A stretch of DNA of 64,000 nucleotides from positions 46,651,151 to 46,715,150 of the forward strand of contig OY829538.1 in NCBI GenBank assembly GCA_963691705.1, written 5' to 3'. The stretch comes from Viola odorata (Eukaryota > Streptophyta > Magnoliopsida > Malpighiales > Violaceae). The notes below the pieces were generated by a model. It ran no database searches. It was not told the origin of the DNA and saw nothing but the letters and a program-made list of their open reading frames with translations. Positions 37,985 to 49,475 of this stretch are shown piece after piece. How positions within the stretch are numbered: position 1 is the stretch's first letter; each line of letters opens with the position of its first letter. The position numbers and the translations under genes are program-made.

Positions 37985-38485
37985 TTACAAAAGGCGAAGG
38001 CCCCCAAAAGTAAAAATAAAAATGGGCGGCACCAGATATTCAAAAAAGTATAACAAAGACTTATATTGTGCGGAAACCTCGCTATCCCCCTGCCCTTCGT
38101 GGCCCCCCGTCTTCGCCCGACGAAAGTAATCATCTGTCAGGGTCCCCGACCTCTTCCGAAAAGTGTCAATGAGTTTATCAGCGCGGTACGCGTCCTCACC
38201 ATGAATATCCACAAAGTAATCAAACATGATACCGGCTGTTCTCTCGATGTACGATGTACGCTTCGCTGCTAACTCCCTCTCTAGGGCGGTTTTTTCCTCT
38301 TTCAATGCCGCATTCTCTTCCTCTAGCGCGACATTCTTGGCCTTCTCTGCCGCCAGAGCAGCTTCCAGATCAGACACCTTAGCGACTTCTCGCTCTTTAG
38401 CGTCCTTTGAGTCCTTCTGGGCCATTGCCAAGGCTAACACCAATCCCCTCGACTGTCTCTTCTTTTCTTCTCGCTCCTTAGCAAG
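37985..38485 (-). pseudogene. Element B antisense gene 1, 3' part
   Basis: This is the C-terminal end of the minus-strand gene whose 5' part lies at 51016-53010, separated by insertion of element C. It encodes a long coiled coil rich in Ala, Glu and Lys (SDLEAALAAEKAKNVALEEE, then EKTALERELAAK) followed by IMFDYFVDIHGEDAYRADKL. The same layout, a coiled coil then an acidic tail, closes the paralogous gene 2 at 53692-54765. The function of these antisense proteins of Tat elements is unknown. Confidence 0.75.
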
Positions 38486-40020
38486 TGATCGCGTGCCGAG
38501 CGCATCAAATATAAGTGTAAAATTGATATAGAAATGGGGGTAGAAGTACAACTTATCACTGTCCTACAATGAATTGTAGATTGTGGTAAGAGGATCGTCT
38601 ATAGAGACCTCTTGGGGATCGTAGTTTCTAGTTGACTTCCTCGTCACTGGATGTGGTTTGGGTGAATCTGAAAAATAAAGACAAAAACAAAGAGAAATAA
38701 AATAGTTCAAAGTAGTCTTGGCTGGAGTCTTGGCCAAGATAGGGGGTCAAGACTGTGAGATGTCGAATAAAAGGGGATTCCAGGTAAGGGTGATATGAGA
38801 GCTTCTGTCCTTATGATCTGATCACTGATTCAAGAGTATTTGTCTCTAAATTCGTAGTACTGCTATAGAGTGGAGGTGCTCCTGTTCACTCCTGTCTTCC
38901 TTCCTATTCAAATTATCTAGCGGGTGCTCCCTTTCCTGATAATCCTAGCCAAGAGACACCTTGCTGGTTAAAGAGTTTATCCATTTGACTGCTGTCTTGA
39001 GTGGCTGTTCGCTTCCTCAATGGTATAGGGGAAGACAATACCTAGCCAAGTTGTCTCCCTATGCAGACCCTAGGTTGTCAATCTGGTCTTGGTCTAGATC
39101 GATTATTCCTTCTAGTCTGGCGCGAGACTAGTTACCTTCTTGGCCTAGCCGACGGGTGCTCCCTTTCCTTCTAGGCCGGTTGCAACTCTTCTCTCCTAGA
39201 GTACAAGAATGATCAGGTCTTGTCTCTAGTGAGTAAGCGATTTAATAAACATAAGGAATAATCGAATACGAATGGTAGAGACTGCTAGGGACGATTTGAT
39301 CTCACGAAATCATAAGAACAAAGCTCTTTAACCCTTACCTAGAATGGGTGTTTAGTTACTCATGCTCATGGGTATAAAATAAATAAATTTGTTTGCATAA
39401 TAAAATAGATCCGAGAATTAAATTCTGGAGCAAAAGAGAATTTTTCTATTAATTGGAGAAGAAGAAGTCGAAAAAGAGAGAGTCCCCGTATGGAAAGAAA
39501 TCAGTCTGGTTTAAATACCAGCTAAATCTTCCTAATCCTACTCTAACTCAAACTCTTCAAAATTCTAACAAGAAAGTAACAATGTTTTAAATTTGAAAAT
39601 AAAATCGCAAATACAAAAGAGGGAGATCCCTTATAGGATTCTTCAAAGGATTGGCTTCAGATCCCTCTAGATTTGCTGGACAGCTGCGACTTGCCAGCTC
39701 ACAAGGCCCAGATGAAGTGCGGCCCAAAAGGTCGCCAACGCAGCTCTCTAGAGAATGACCTATCGCGTACGAGTCTGGGCCAAGCTTGCGGCCAAGACGA
39801 AATGGTGCTCGATACTTTAGTGCGAAAAAGGCGTCTTGGCCAAGCTCTAGGCCAAGATGATCTGGAAATCAGCTTCAAAGCTCCACAATCATAATTCTCC
39901 ACCGAAATACCTCCAAACCAGAACTGTCAAAGTATGAGGAGAAAAAGGAAAATCAATAGATTTATTGCCCAAATAACAAGTAAATGGACAATAAAAACAT
40001 GATTAAATGCAATGCAATCA
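38486..40020 (-). repeat. Element C 3' LTR (left)
   Basis: 1535 bp, the downstream LTR in the direction of transcription. A polypurine-like tract lies next to it at 40021-40035 (minus strand CAAGTGTGGGGAATT). It contains three GGCC clusters with 12-bp spacing (38720/38732, 39778/39790 and 39838/39850). Confidence 0.95.
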
Positions 40021-40035
40021 AATTCCCCACACTTG

Positions 40036-41028
40036 AAACATGCTTGCCCCCAAGCATATAGACTCAAAACTCAAAAATAAAAACAAAACAGAAACACAAA
40101 CACAACAGAAACACAAACAACACCAGGATTTCTAGATTTCTTCTTTCTGCTGTTCAATCTATAACTGAAATCACATACACCCTTGTCTAGCCGACCTAAT
40201 GCTAGACTAACAGGGACAAATCAATACCCTAAACATCCCCCATCCACATGGTATCAAGACACCCCGCAAGATATTGGATAATGTATAGGGCAACAAGACT
40301 TACTACCAATTTGAGTCCCACCATGTGACATCTATCCAAAAGTGCCTAAAGACTGGTGCCATTTAAATCACTTTGGCAGGAATTATTCTTTTTTTTTTAT
40401 GTTCTTTGTATTTTTACAGACATCTCACATAGACAGAGCTTGTTCTTTTCTGCGGGAACTTCCACCTTTGCTATGTCTGCCCTATGACGTTCCAACACCC
40501 ACTCAAATCATTTAGCAGCAAGCCTAGTCACCCTAATGAGAGTTGAAGTTCTAGCTAAATGTCCTTACGACCATGTGGATAACTAATGTTTGGGAATCAT
40601 TAGAGTATATGCCCCTTTGGCATTGATCAAGTTGCGCTCATTCGCTTCCCTATTACTATAGCATTATTTCACCTAAACAAATGTCTAAATGTGGTTTCGG
40701 TTGTACACTAAACAACCTAGGCAAAAAATTGGATTTCCTGGTGTGCACTCAACAAAATAGACTCAAACATGCAAGGAAAATTCAAATAAAATTCATGCAA
40801 TTGACAGACTCACAACTGGACAAGCGCATGCAAAAATAAAAAATAAAAACGCAAAAAACTGACTCAATAATCACTCAATATTCACAACAATCATCACAAC
40901 ACATCAAAACTAAAAGGGAACAACTGTACACCCTCCCCACACTTAAAAGACACAATGTCCTCATTGTGTGGAGAGTAAAATTTAAATAGAAAGGGAAAAG
41001 AAAAACACAACCTTGGGGCAAAAGCTGG
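40036..41028. other. Element C 3' untranslated region
   Basis: Non-coding DNA between the third ORF and the polypurine tract. No gene is seen. It has A-rich stretches and a T run near 40390. Confidence 0.6.
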
Positions 41029-43248
41029 TTAAGCTGGTGGAGGGGTTTGATCTTGGCCTGAAGGTTGGCTTGATGATTGGCCTAGATCAACAACTGGAGG
41101 TGGTACTTCTGATTTTTGTGGAGCTGAGGGCGGTTGTTGTTGAGTTGTTGCAGCTGGTTGTGGTTGTTTGGGCTCATCTTCCTCGTCAGAGGACTCACTG
41201 TCACTACTGGTGATCAAATGATCACACACCTTCCTGCGAATGTGTGCAGTCCCTCTGTCGATGGCCTTGATGTACTCAAAATGGACTTGAAGATGATCAT
41301 AGACATGTTTGATGCTCTCCATGATGCTCTTCTGGTTGTCGATCAGCGTCTGGCCCCAGCATGGGACTATCTCAGTGTTGTCTGCAATAGGAGGCTCTTG
41401 TGGCCTGTCTTGGCCTAGACGATCCAAGATGATCTTCTGCTGCTCCAGGATGAGCAGTTGCCGGGCTTGAAATTCTCTGGCCCATGCTGGAGGTTCACCG
41501 GTTGTACTGGAGGGATCTTGGCCTGAAGCTTGGCCTGAAGCTTGGCCAAGATCAGCCGATGCTGCTACTGGATCTGAAATGGGAGGGTCTTGGCCTAGAT
41601 CTTGGCCTAGATCCTGGCCTAGATCTTGGGCTGGATCTTCTTCTGCTTCTTCTCCGGGGATCTTAACGGGTCTGAGCTTGTAGTTCCCATCGTTCTTCTT
41701 GGAGAAAATGTGCTCCCCCACCGGTGTAAAACCTGTATTACAAGCAACAAACCATTCTTCCAAATGGAAATATCCCATTTAGTCGAAGGCTTTCAAATCC
41801 AGAATTTTTGGGAAACAACATTTATGTAAATCAGCAGTGGTAAGATCAAGATTAGCAGTTTTAACAGCAAGCCAAGTAATCAAGGATCCAAAAATCAGTT
41901 TAGAAATAAACTCTCTAGCATGCAATTGCTGAACCAAATAAATACCTAAATTGACTATTTTCTGGTGCAAAATACACCATAGCAAAAAGAGTTCTAATTT
42001 AGCTAAATTCCCAGAAACCTTTGTCTTACCAGAAAGGTTAATAGACAAGGTTCTGTGGAGTATACGAAGAGCAGGGTTCAGAATTGAATGAGCTTTAGAG
42101 TTCCTATCAAATTTAGCATTTGGGTGCCTAGTGACCTCTCTAAAAGCAGCATTCTTATCCCAATCAGTGGGATAATCAACAACATCATCATCTCTAGATG
42201 CAAATCCTAACAAGGCATTAAAAGCATCAATAGACAAATGATTCCATTTATTGCACAAACGGAAATTAATCACATCAGCAGCAGCTAGATCTAGTTTATC
42301 CCTACCTCTAACATACAAGGTAGCCTCATCAAACCAAAAAGAAGTATGAAATTCTAGACACAACTCAGTATAAGCATCACACTCAATGGACATAAAAGGG
42401 ACCCAACCAATGGTATACACAAACTCCCTAATTTTAGTCCCTAATCCCATTTGGTCCAGAAAATCAAAATCTATCCTAGCAAAGGCAGGAATATCACAAA
42501 AATGGACATCAAGAAACTTAGATTTGAGGTATGGTGTATCAAATTACAACTAGCCTCGAAGTGTGTGCAGGGGAGGAAGAGAGTGTACCTGAGTGGTCTT
42601 GGCCGAAATCTTGGCCAAGACTGGAGTCTCGTCATCCTCGGTGTCATCTTCTTCCTCAACCACTTTCTTTTTTCCTTTGCTCTTGGCAGTTGAAGGAGTT
42701 GTACTGGACTTGCCCTTCTTAGGGTTTGGAGACGGTGGCGGTGAATCTAGGATTCTCGCCGGCTTCTTCCCCGATGTTTTCTTGCGTGCCACCTGCTTCT
42801 TTTGGGTGGGCTTTTTCAGAGGAGCCGCGGCGGCACTGGGTGTCTTCGCCGGAGGTGGCGAAACAGGAGGTTCTGCTGCGGCGGCCGGAGCTGGGATAGT
42901 CTCCTCCACTGTCTTTTTAGCTCGCTTCCACTTCTTCTCCTCGTACCTGATCTCTCTCTCCGACGCAGCGGTGGAGGGCTTTGACGGCTTCATCCTTCTA
43001 ATTAAGGGCACGTCATCGTCGGAGTCTGTGTCAGCCACGACAACGGCCCGGTCCTTGCCCCTGACACTGTCCTCAGAGTCGGCACCAACGCCGGCATCCA
43101 CATCCATCTCGTCCTCGTCAATCATCGTCTGGAGACGATGCCGAACGGAGGATAGGTTTTCTAGTGGAGCAACGGGCGGAGCAGTGCCTCTCAAATCGTC
43201 GGACTCGTCTGGAATGTCAGACGATGGGTTTTGGTTTGGTGGGTTCAT
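41029..43248 (-). pseudogene. Element C third ORF (Athila env-position gene)
   Basis: Athila elements carry an ORF after pol in the position of env; its role is unproven. Here one frame on the minus strand runs from MNPPNQNPSSDIP at 43248 to 41029 with stops near 42550, just after it, and at 41779. The N-terminal third is acidic then basic and Pro/Ala-rich (KKPTQKKQVARKKTSGKKPA). The middle third (42450-41779) has the plant transposon-protein fold seen in Athila third ORFs: ECDAYTELCLEFHTSFWF, then FRLCNKWNHLSIDAFNALLG and HSILNPALRILHRTLS. The last third is low complexity with tandem LGQD and ASGQ repeats derived from the 12-bp GGCC motif. No signal peptide or clear membrane segment is visible, so an envelope function is not supported by this copy. 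Confidence 0.75.
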
Positions 43249-43766
43249 GGTTGGTTCGGGAGAGAGGAATAAAGAGTTAGGGTTTTAGGTTTTCTAGAGA
43301 TTTTGTGAGATTGGAGGAGAAGAAGACTGTTGAGTTTTAAGCTCAGGTGGGTTGGCCGATTTTTGTTGGTTATGTGGGTAATGGAGTGTCAGAGTAAAAG
43401 GGGAATACTCAGAGTTGGCGGTTTGGGTTTCCCATGTCTGTCATTAATTTTATTTTAATTGCTTTTTGAATCTTTCTGTTTCAAAAGCAAAATAAAACGG
43501 CGCTGACACGTGTCCCACTAACTCACAAAGAACCCCTCTGTTTTAAACAGTCTAGCCCTACGGTTTGCCCAAGATCTCGGCCAAACTTAAGCATCCTCCC
43601 CACATTTAATTTCCTGCAAAAAATCAAAATAACCCAGCGAAATTAAATAGAACAAATATTCACAATTAATTCAAATGACAGGGAATTAAATAAATCAAAG
43701 AAGCATGGGTTGCCTCCCATGTAGCGCTCTTATTTTAAGTCCTAGGGTTGACTCTTCTCTTGATTT
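43249..43766. other. Element C spacer between pol and third ORF
   Basis: Non-coding. It contains one GCCC/GGCC pair with 12-bp spacing (43567/43579), showing that the motif also exists here outside any ORF. Confidence 0.6.
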
Positions 43767-45309
43767 TTATTCGTTGATAGGTGGAATTTCCACCTTTTCT
43801 GAATTTTTTTCTTCCTGGAATCCTTCGAAGAATGGCTTTAATTTCTGTCCGTTCACCTTCAGCTCGGCACCTATTTTCTCATTTCTAATGTCCACTGCAC
43901 CATGTGGGTAAACATTAGTAATAACAAATGGGCCTTCCCACTTTGTTTTTAATTTTCTAGGAAATAATTTAAAGCGAGAATTATAAAGAAGAACCTTCTC
44001 CCCTGTGTGGAGGGGTTTTCCCATAATTCTTTTATCATGGTAGGCCTTCATTCTGATCTTGACAATCAGCTGGTTGTCATAGGCTTGGTCTCGCAACTCC
44101 TCAAGCTCGTGGAGTTGTAGCTTTCTCTCTTGGCCAGCTTGATCATAGCTCAAGTTGCACTTTCGTATAGCCCAATATGCCTTGTGTTGCAAACCCACAG
44201 GCAAGTGGCAGGCCTTCCCATATACTAGCTTGTATGGTGTCATTCCAATTGGGCTTTTATGGGCCGTCCTGTAGGCCCACAATACGTCATCTAGGCATTG
44301 GCTCCAATCACTTCTGTTTAGGCCTACTGTCTTGGCCAAGATAGATTTCACCTCTCTATTCGAAACTTCCGCTTGGCCGTTTGATTAAGGGTGATAGGCT
44401 GTGGATACCCTATGAGTGATGCCATATTTCCTGAAAAGAGAAGAAATAATCTTGTTGCAGAAGTGTGTTCCTTGATCACTAATGATCCCACGAGGAATTC
44501 CAAATCTGTTCAAGATGTTAGACTTGATAAAGGAAATCACAGTTCTAGCATCATCATTCTTAGTGGCTTTCGCCTCTACCCATTTTGATACATAATCCAC
44601 AGCTAATAAAATGCATCTATTACCAAAAGAAGTAGGAAAATGTCCCATAAAATCTATGCCCCATATGTCAAATATTTCACATGAAAGAATAAAGTTCATA
44701 GGCATTTCATTTCGAGAAGAAATATTTCCTACTTTTTGGCAAGCCGGACAAGTTTTACAAAATAGAAAACTATCCTGAAAAATTGTAGGCCAATAAAAAC
44801 CAGCCTCTAATACTTTCAGTGCTATTCTTCTTGCCCCCAAAATGACCACCACACGCTTGGGAATGACAGAATTTCAGAATAGACAAAGTCTCATTTTGAG
44901 GAACACAGCTCCTAAGCAATTGATCAGTTCCTATTTTCCATAAATAGGGATCATCCCATATATAATACTTACTGTCATGCTTGACTTTTACCCTCTCATG
45001 GGTGTTCATATCCCCATAATGTTTACCTGTTCCGAGGTAATTCGCAATTTCACCATACCATGGACGTGGGTTTGGCAGTAGTCTTGGCTGGAGGTTTGGC
45101 CTAGACACTGTCACCGAGAGGAGCTTTTCATTAGGAAATTCTGCTCTCACCTCGTCCAGGTCTCCTTTTACTAGGCAACGGCTCAGGTGGTCTGCCACAA
45201 GGTTCTCCCTGCCGCTTTTGTCCTTAATTTCCAAGTTATACTCCTGCAAAAGAAGAATCCATCGGATTAGTCTAGGTTTGGCCTGATGCTTAACCAAGAG
45301 ATACTTCAA
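43767..45309 (-). pseudogene. Element C RNase H end and integrase
   Basis: The end of RNase H (LVADHLSRCL, near 45200) is followed by the HHCC zinc region ([11 protein letters not shown]) and the integrase core: first Asp in [13 protein letters not shown], second in [11 protein letters not shown], Glu in [14 protein letters not shown] at about 44385-44387 replaces the residue before that last block, and a frame change near 44850 separates the zinc region. The C-terminal part ([36 protein letters not shown]) extends to TGA at 43767. All three catalytic residues are retained, though the gene is interrupted. Confidence 0.9.
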
Positions 45310-47848
45310 TGCTGCATGGTCAGAAAATACAATAATTTAGTACCTAACAGATATGATCTAAATTTTTCCAAGGCGAAAACTATTGCAAATAGTTCTTTTT
45401 CAGTTGTGGTATAATTCTTTTGGGCGTCATCCAACATCTTCGACGCGTAATAGATCACATGAGGATCTTTTCCCTTTTCTGGCCGAGAACAACCCCTATA
45501 GCAGCGTCACTAGCGTCGCACATCAGCTCAAATGGGAAGCTCCTGTCCGGTGCTTGGATGATCGGTGCTGATGTCAGTCGCTCCTTCAGCTCATCAAATG
45601 ATTTTTGGCATGCTTCATTGAAGTCGAACTCCACCTCCTTTTGTAGAAGCTTGCACATTGGTTCGGCTACCTTGGAGAAGTCTTTTATGAACCTGCGATA
45701 AAAACCTGCATGGCCAAGAAAGCTCCTAACCTCACGCAAGCATGAGGGGTAAGGCAAGTTCTTTATAGTATCAATTTTGGCTTGATCAACCTCAATTCCT
45801 TTTTTCGAAACCACATGCCCAAGGAAAATTCCTTGATCTACCATAAAATGGCATTTTTCATAGTTTAAAACTAAGCATGTATCAACACATCTTTTTAAAA
45901 TATTTTCCAAATTATGTAAGCATTGTTTAAAATTATTACTGTAAACGGTAAAATCATCCATAAACACCTCTATGCTTTTCTCTACATACTCAGAAAAGAT
46001 GCTTACCATGCACCTTTGAAAGGTGGCTGACGCATTACACAGCCCAAATGGCATGCGTCTATAGGCGAATGTTCCAAAAGAACAAGTGAACGTCGTCTTC
46101 TCTTGGTCTTCGGGTGCAACAGGGATTTGATGAAACCCTGAGTAGCCGTCCAAGAAGCAATAGTGAGACTTCCCAGTAAGTCTCTCTACCATTTCGTCGA
46201 TAAATGGCAAAGGAAAATGATCTTTCGTTGTCACTTGATTCAACCTCCTGTAATCTATGCAAACCCTCCATCCGTTCTGGATCCTTCTTGTTATTTGGGT
46301 CCCATCTTCTCCTTCAATGACAGTAATACCAGTTTTCTTGGGGACTACCTGCACAGGAGAAACCCAATTGCTATCAGGAATAGGATAAATCACACCTGAA
46401 TCTAGCAATTTAATTATTTCTGTTTTAACAACTTCTATCATTGGAGGGTTTAATCTCCTCTGGGGTTGCCGAATAGGTTTTTTATCCTCTTCCACATGAA
46501 TTTTGTGGGTATAGATGTTAGAAGATATCCCCTTTATATCTGCCATGGTCCAGCCAATCGCTTCTTTATGCATTTTCAAGACGGCCACCAATCTTTCTTC
46601 TTCATCTTTTGATAGCTTGGCCGAAATAATAACGGGTAGGGTGTCGTCTTGGCCTAGATAGGCGTATTTGAGATGATCAGGCATAGCCTTCAATTCTAAC
46701 TGGGGTGCCTGCACAATAGAAGGTAAGGATTTAGGAACCATGGACTGCACAAATTGACAACTTACTAATTTCCTCTTTTTCTTGGCAGTCTTGGCCAAGT
46801 TCGAGGCCAAGATCGATTCCGTTTCTTTTGGATCGGCCAAACTGGCCAAAACTTCCTGGAGATCTCTCTGAGCTCCAGTTCTGTCCTCTAATTCTTTCAG
46901 TGTTTTTGTGGAAATTCCCCTGCTCAAAACATACTCAATGGGATCGTTAACATAAATATCAGCGATTTCATCAGTTATTGGATCTAAAACATAAAGAAAA
47001 TTTACACAGTGCAAATCATTAGGATGTTTTAATGCTTCTGTAATGCTGAATTTTATTGTTCTTCCACAAAATTCTAGAATTATACTCCCTTCATAGCAAT
47101 CAATCTTTGCTTTAGAGGTCCTAAAAAATGGTCTCAGTAATAAAATATCAGTGGTGCAAGAGGGCAAATGAACATTCATTTCAACAATATAAAAGTCCAT
47201 TGGATAAATAAAATCATTTACCATTACCAAGACATCCGTTACAATTCCCTTTGGTCGAATGATGGATCTGTCCGCCAGCTGGATTACTAAGTCGGTTTCC
47301 TTCATCGTTCCTATCTTTAAGGTCTCGAATTCGCTCAATGACATCACATTGATGCCAGCCTCTAAATCACAAAGGGCTTTATCTATTGTCTTGTTTCCTA
47401 TTCGACATGGAATGGTGAAGGTCCCTTGGTCCTTGCACTTCTCTAGAAGTGGTTGTACTGCTGAAACATCATGAACCAAATTTACTCTCTCTATACCTGC
47501 AATTTTCTTTTTGTTAGTGCATAGTTCTTTAAGAAATTTAGCATAAGAGAGGACTTTCGCAATTAAGTCCAACATAGGTATATTAACAGCTATTTTCCCA
47601 AAAACATTCATAAAGTCTCTTGCTTCATCTTGCTTTTTCTCTTTTAAAGATCTAGGAGGAAACGGTGGAGGAATTTCCATTACTTCCTCTTTTTGGTCAA
47701 GCTTGGCCACTAGTTTGGCCAAGACAGGTTCTGCCTTTACCGTTTCCGTGATAACTGCAGGCTTGGCCTGAGGTTTGGCCAACACTGCTTCCATTTCAGT
47801 TTCTTCCTCTTCTTCCTCATCCATTTCTTGCGACTGAATTTTATTCAA
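45310..47848 (-). pseudogene. Element C protease and reverse transcriptase
   Basis: A 797-codon open frame (45455-47848) starts with a low-complexity region, then the protease. Its active site reads ALCDLEAGINVM where Athila proteases have DLGA, so the key glycine is replaced by Glu. After a linker comes RT: GWRVCIDYRRLNQVTTKDHF, FLDGYSGFHQIPVAPEDQ, MPFGLCNASATFQRCM, the catalytic box as VFMDDFTVY, and SFLGHAGFYRRFIKDF. RNase H begins with FPFELMCDASDAAIGVVLGQ and then loses frame near 45470; a second shift lies near 45320. The linkers before and after the protease hold several GGCC-motif clusters. Confidence 0.92.
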
Positions 47849-48109
47849 TTCCTAGTCTGTTTTCGCACACTCTCTCTCTGGTAACACAACTCCAGTCCTT
47901 AAACTCATGGCACTAACATTGTGTGCGGGGTTGTTCACCGTTGTAGAAGGTGATTTGCCTTGATTGGCTATCTGATTGATTTGCTTTTGCATCTCGGCCA
48001 AACTGGATTGCGTCGATTGCATCAAATTCTTCTGTATCTCAACCAAGCTCTTAAGTGTATCCTCCATAGAAGGGCCTACAATCTGCAAAGGTTGAGGGGC
48101 AGATGGCAG

Positions 48110-49402
48110 CTAGGGTACAGAGGCTTGGCCAGGATTCAGATTTGAAGGGCAAGGTATGAAATGCTGGAAATTAACGGGTGGTTGTTGCTGAGGTGCATTC
48201 TGATTTTGGTTCTGATTTGGAGGGACTGGATCTCTCCACCTAAAATTTGGATGGCCTCTCCATGAGTATTGATTACTTCCTTGAGGAAAGTTTTGCATAC
48301 TTCCTTGGTTTTGTACATAAGCCGTATTCACTTGTGTCGTATCTTCGGGGTGTTGCACCATATAACAGTTGCTGGTTTGATGATCTTGTTGCTGGCATAT
48401 CCCGCATACTGAAACTGGATGTTCTTGATTTGCATTTCCTGTGGGCATTTGACCTGAAATATTAACAGAAATATTTTTGACCATATCAGTTAAATCATTA
48501 AGTTTTTGCTCAATGTCAATTGCATTTAGAGTAGAAGGGATAGAGCTTCTATCCGAAGTAAGATTATTTTGGCAGTTGTCCGCCATTGTCTGTAGTAGCA
48601 ACTTGGCCCTTGTGATGGTCAAGTCTTGTAGCGCTCCTCCTGCTGCCGCGTCAACTTTTTCTTTACTGGCAAGGAGCATCCCGTCATAGAAATATTAGAT
48701 CATTGTTTGATCCGCAACCCCATGTGTAGGGCAAACCTCCTGTAGCTCACGGAATCGTTGATGGTACTCACTGAAACCTTCGTTGTTCCTCTGCTGGATA
48801 GCTTCCATGTTCTTTCTAGCTATCCCAGCTTTCGTGGCATTCCAGAATTTGTTAAGAAAAAGAGTAGACATCTCTGCCCACGTGTTAACAGTGTTGTGTG
48901 GTAAACCATAAAACCAATTCTGAGCCGCTCCTTCTAGAGAACTCGGGAAGGCTTTCAGTTTTGCTCTCTCAATATTGGTTGCCACATGCTTCATAATCTC
49001 ACACTAAATGTGTAAGTTCCTGAGATGTCTAAATGGATTTTCATTTGAGTGGCCATAGAACTTAGGAAGGTTGGCCACCATATTGGTCTTTATAGACCAA
49101 TCATTAGGTACAGCTGGGCAGTTGATGCAGGAAAATGTTTTCTGTTCCGCTGTTCTGTTCAGCTCTCTCATAGTCAGTTCTGGACGGTTTTCTGCCATGG
49201 CTAGATTGAACACCTCGTCTTGGTCAGAGGATTGGCCAAGATTGTGGTCTAGACTGTGGTCTGTTTGAGAACTAGATGTTTCCGATTCACTCTCTTCTTC
49301 GGAATTCCTCCTTCGAGCTATCCTTCTTAGTTGTGCTTCGGTCCTGGTGAGATTCGGGTTGTATGGGATCAAGTCTTCTTCTCTGGAAGAGGACCTGGTC
49401 AT
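48110..49402 (-). pseudogene. Element C gag
   Basis: The start ATG is at 49402 (MTRSSSREEDLIPYN). The N-terminal part includes a motif cluster (LDHNLGQSSDQDE), then PKFYGHSNENPFRHLRN. A stop near 49004 is followed by the classic gag block LKAFPSSLEGAAQNWFYGLP and FLNKFWNATKAG (48994-48695). Another stop precedes the C-terminal part with a zinc knuckle CGICQQQDHQTSNC (near 48395-48436) and a Gln/Asn/Pro-rich tail. Two stops split an otherwise complete Athila gag. Confidence 0.88.
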
Positions 49403-49452
49403 CAACTGTCAAAAACAAAAATAAAAGAAACTACGAACGTCGCCGTTAGAGA

Positions 49453-49470
49453 TCCCTAGCAACGGCGCCA
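49453..49470 (-). promoter_or_regulatory. Element C primer binding site
   Basis: On the minus strand this reads TGGCGCCGTTGCTAGGGA, complementary to the 3' end of a plant aspartate tRNA, the primer used by Athila elements. It lies five bases inside the 5' LTR. Confidence 0.8.
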
Positions 49471-49475
49471 AAATT

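Noticed and set aside
41029..43248. Retroviral-type envelope gene in the Athila element
   Set aside because: The position fits, but no signal peptide, membrane segment or cleavage site is visible in this copy.
42593..43288. Long plus-strand ORF of 231 codons, Ser/Phe/Gly-rich
   Set aside because: Antisense of the basic Pro/Ala-rich start of the Athila third ORF; the minus-strand reading has the expected order and context.
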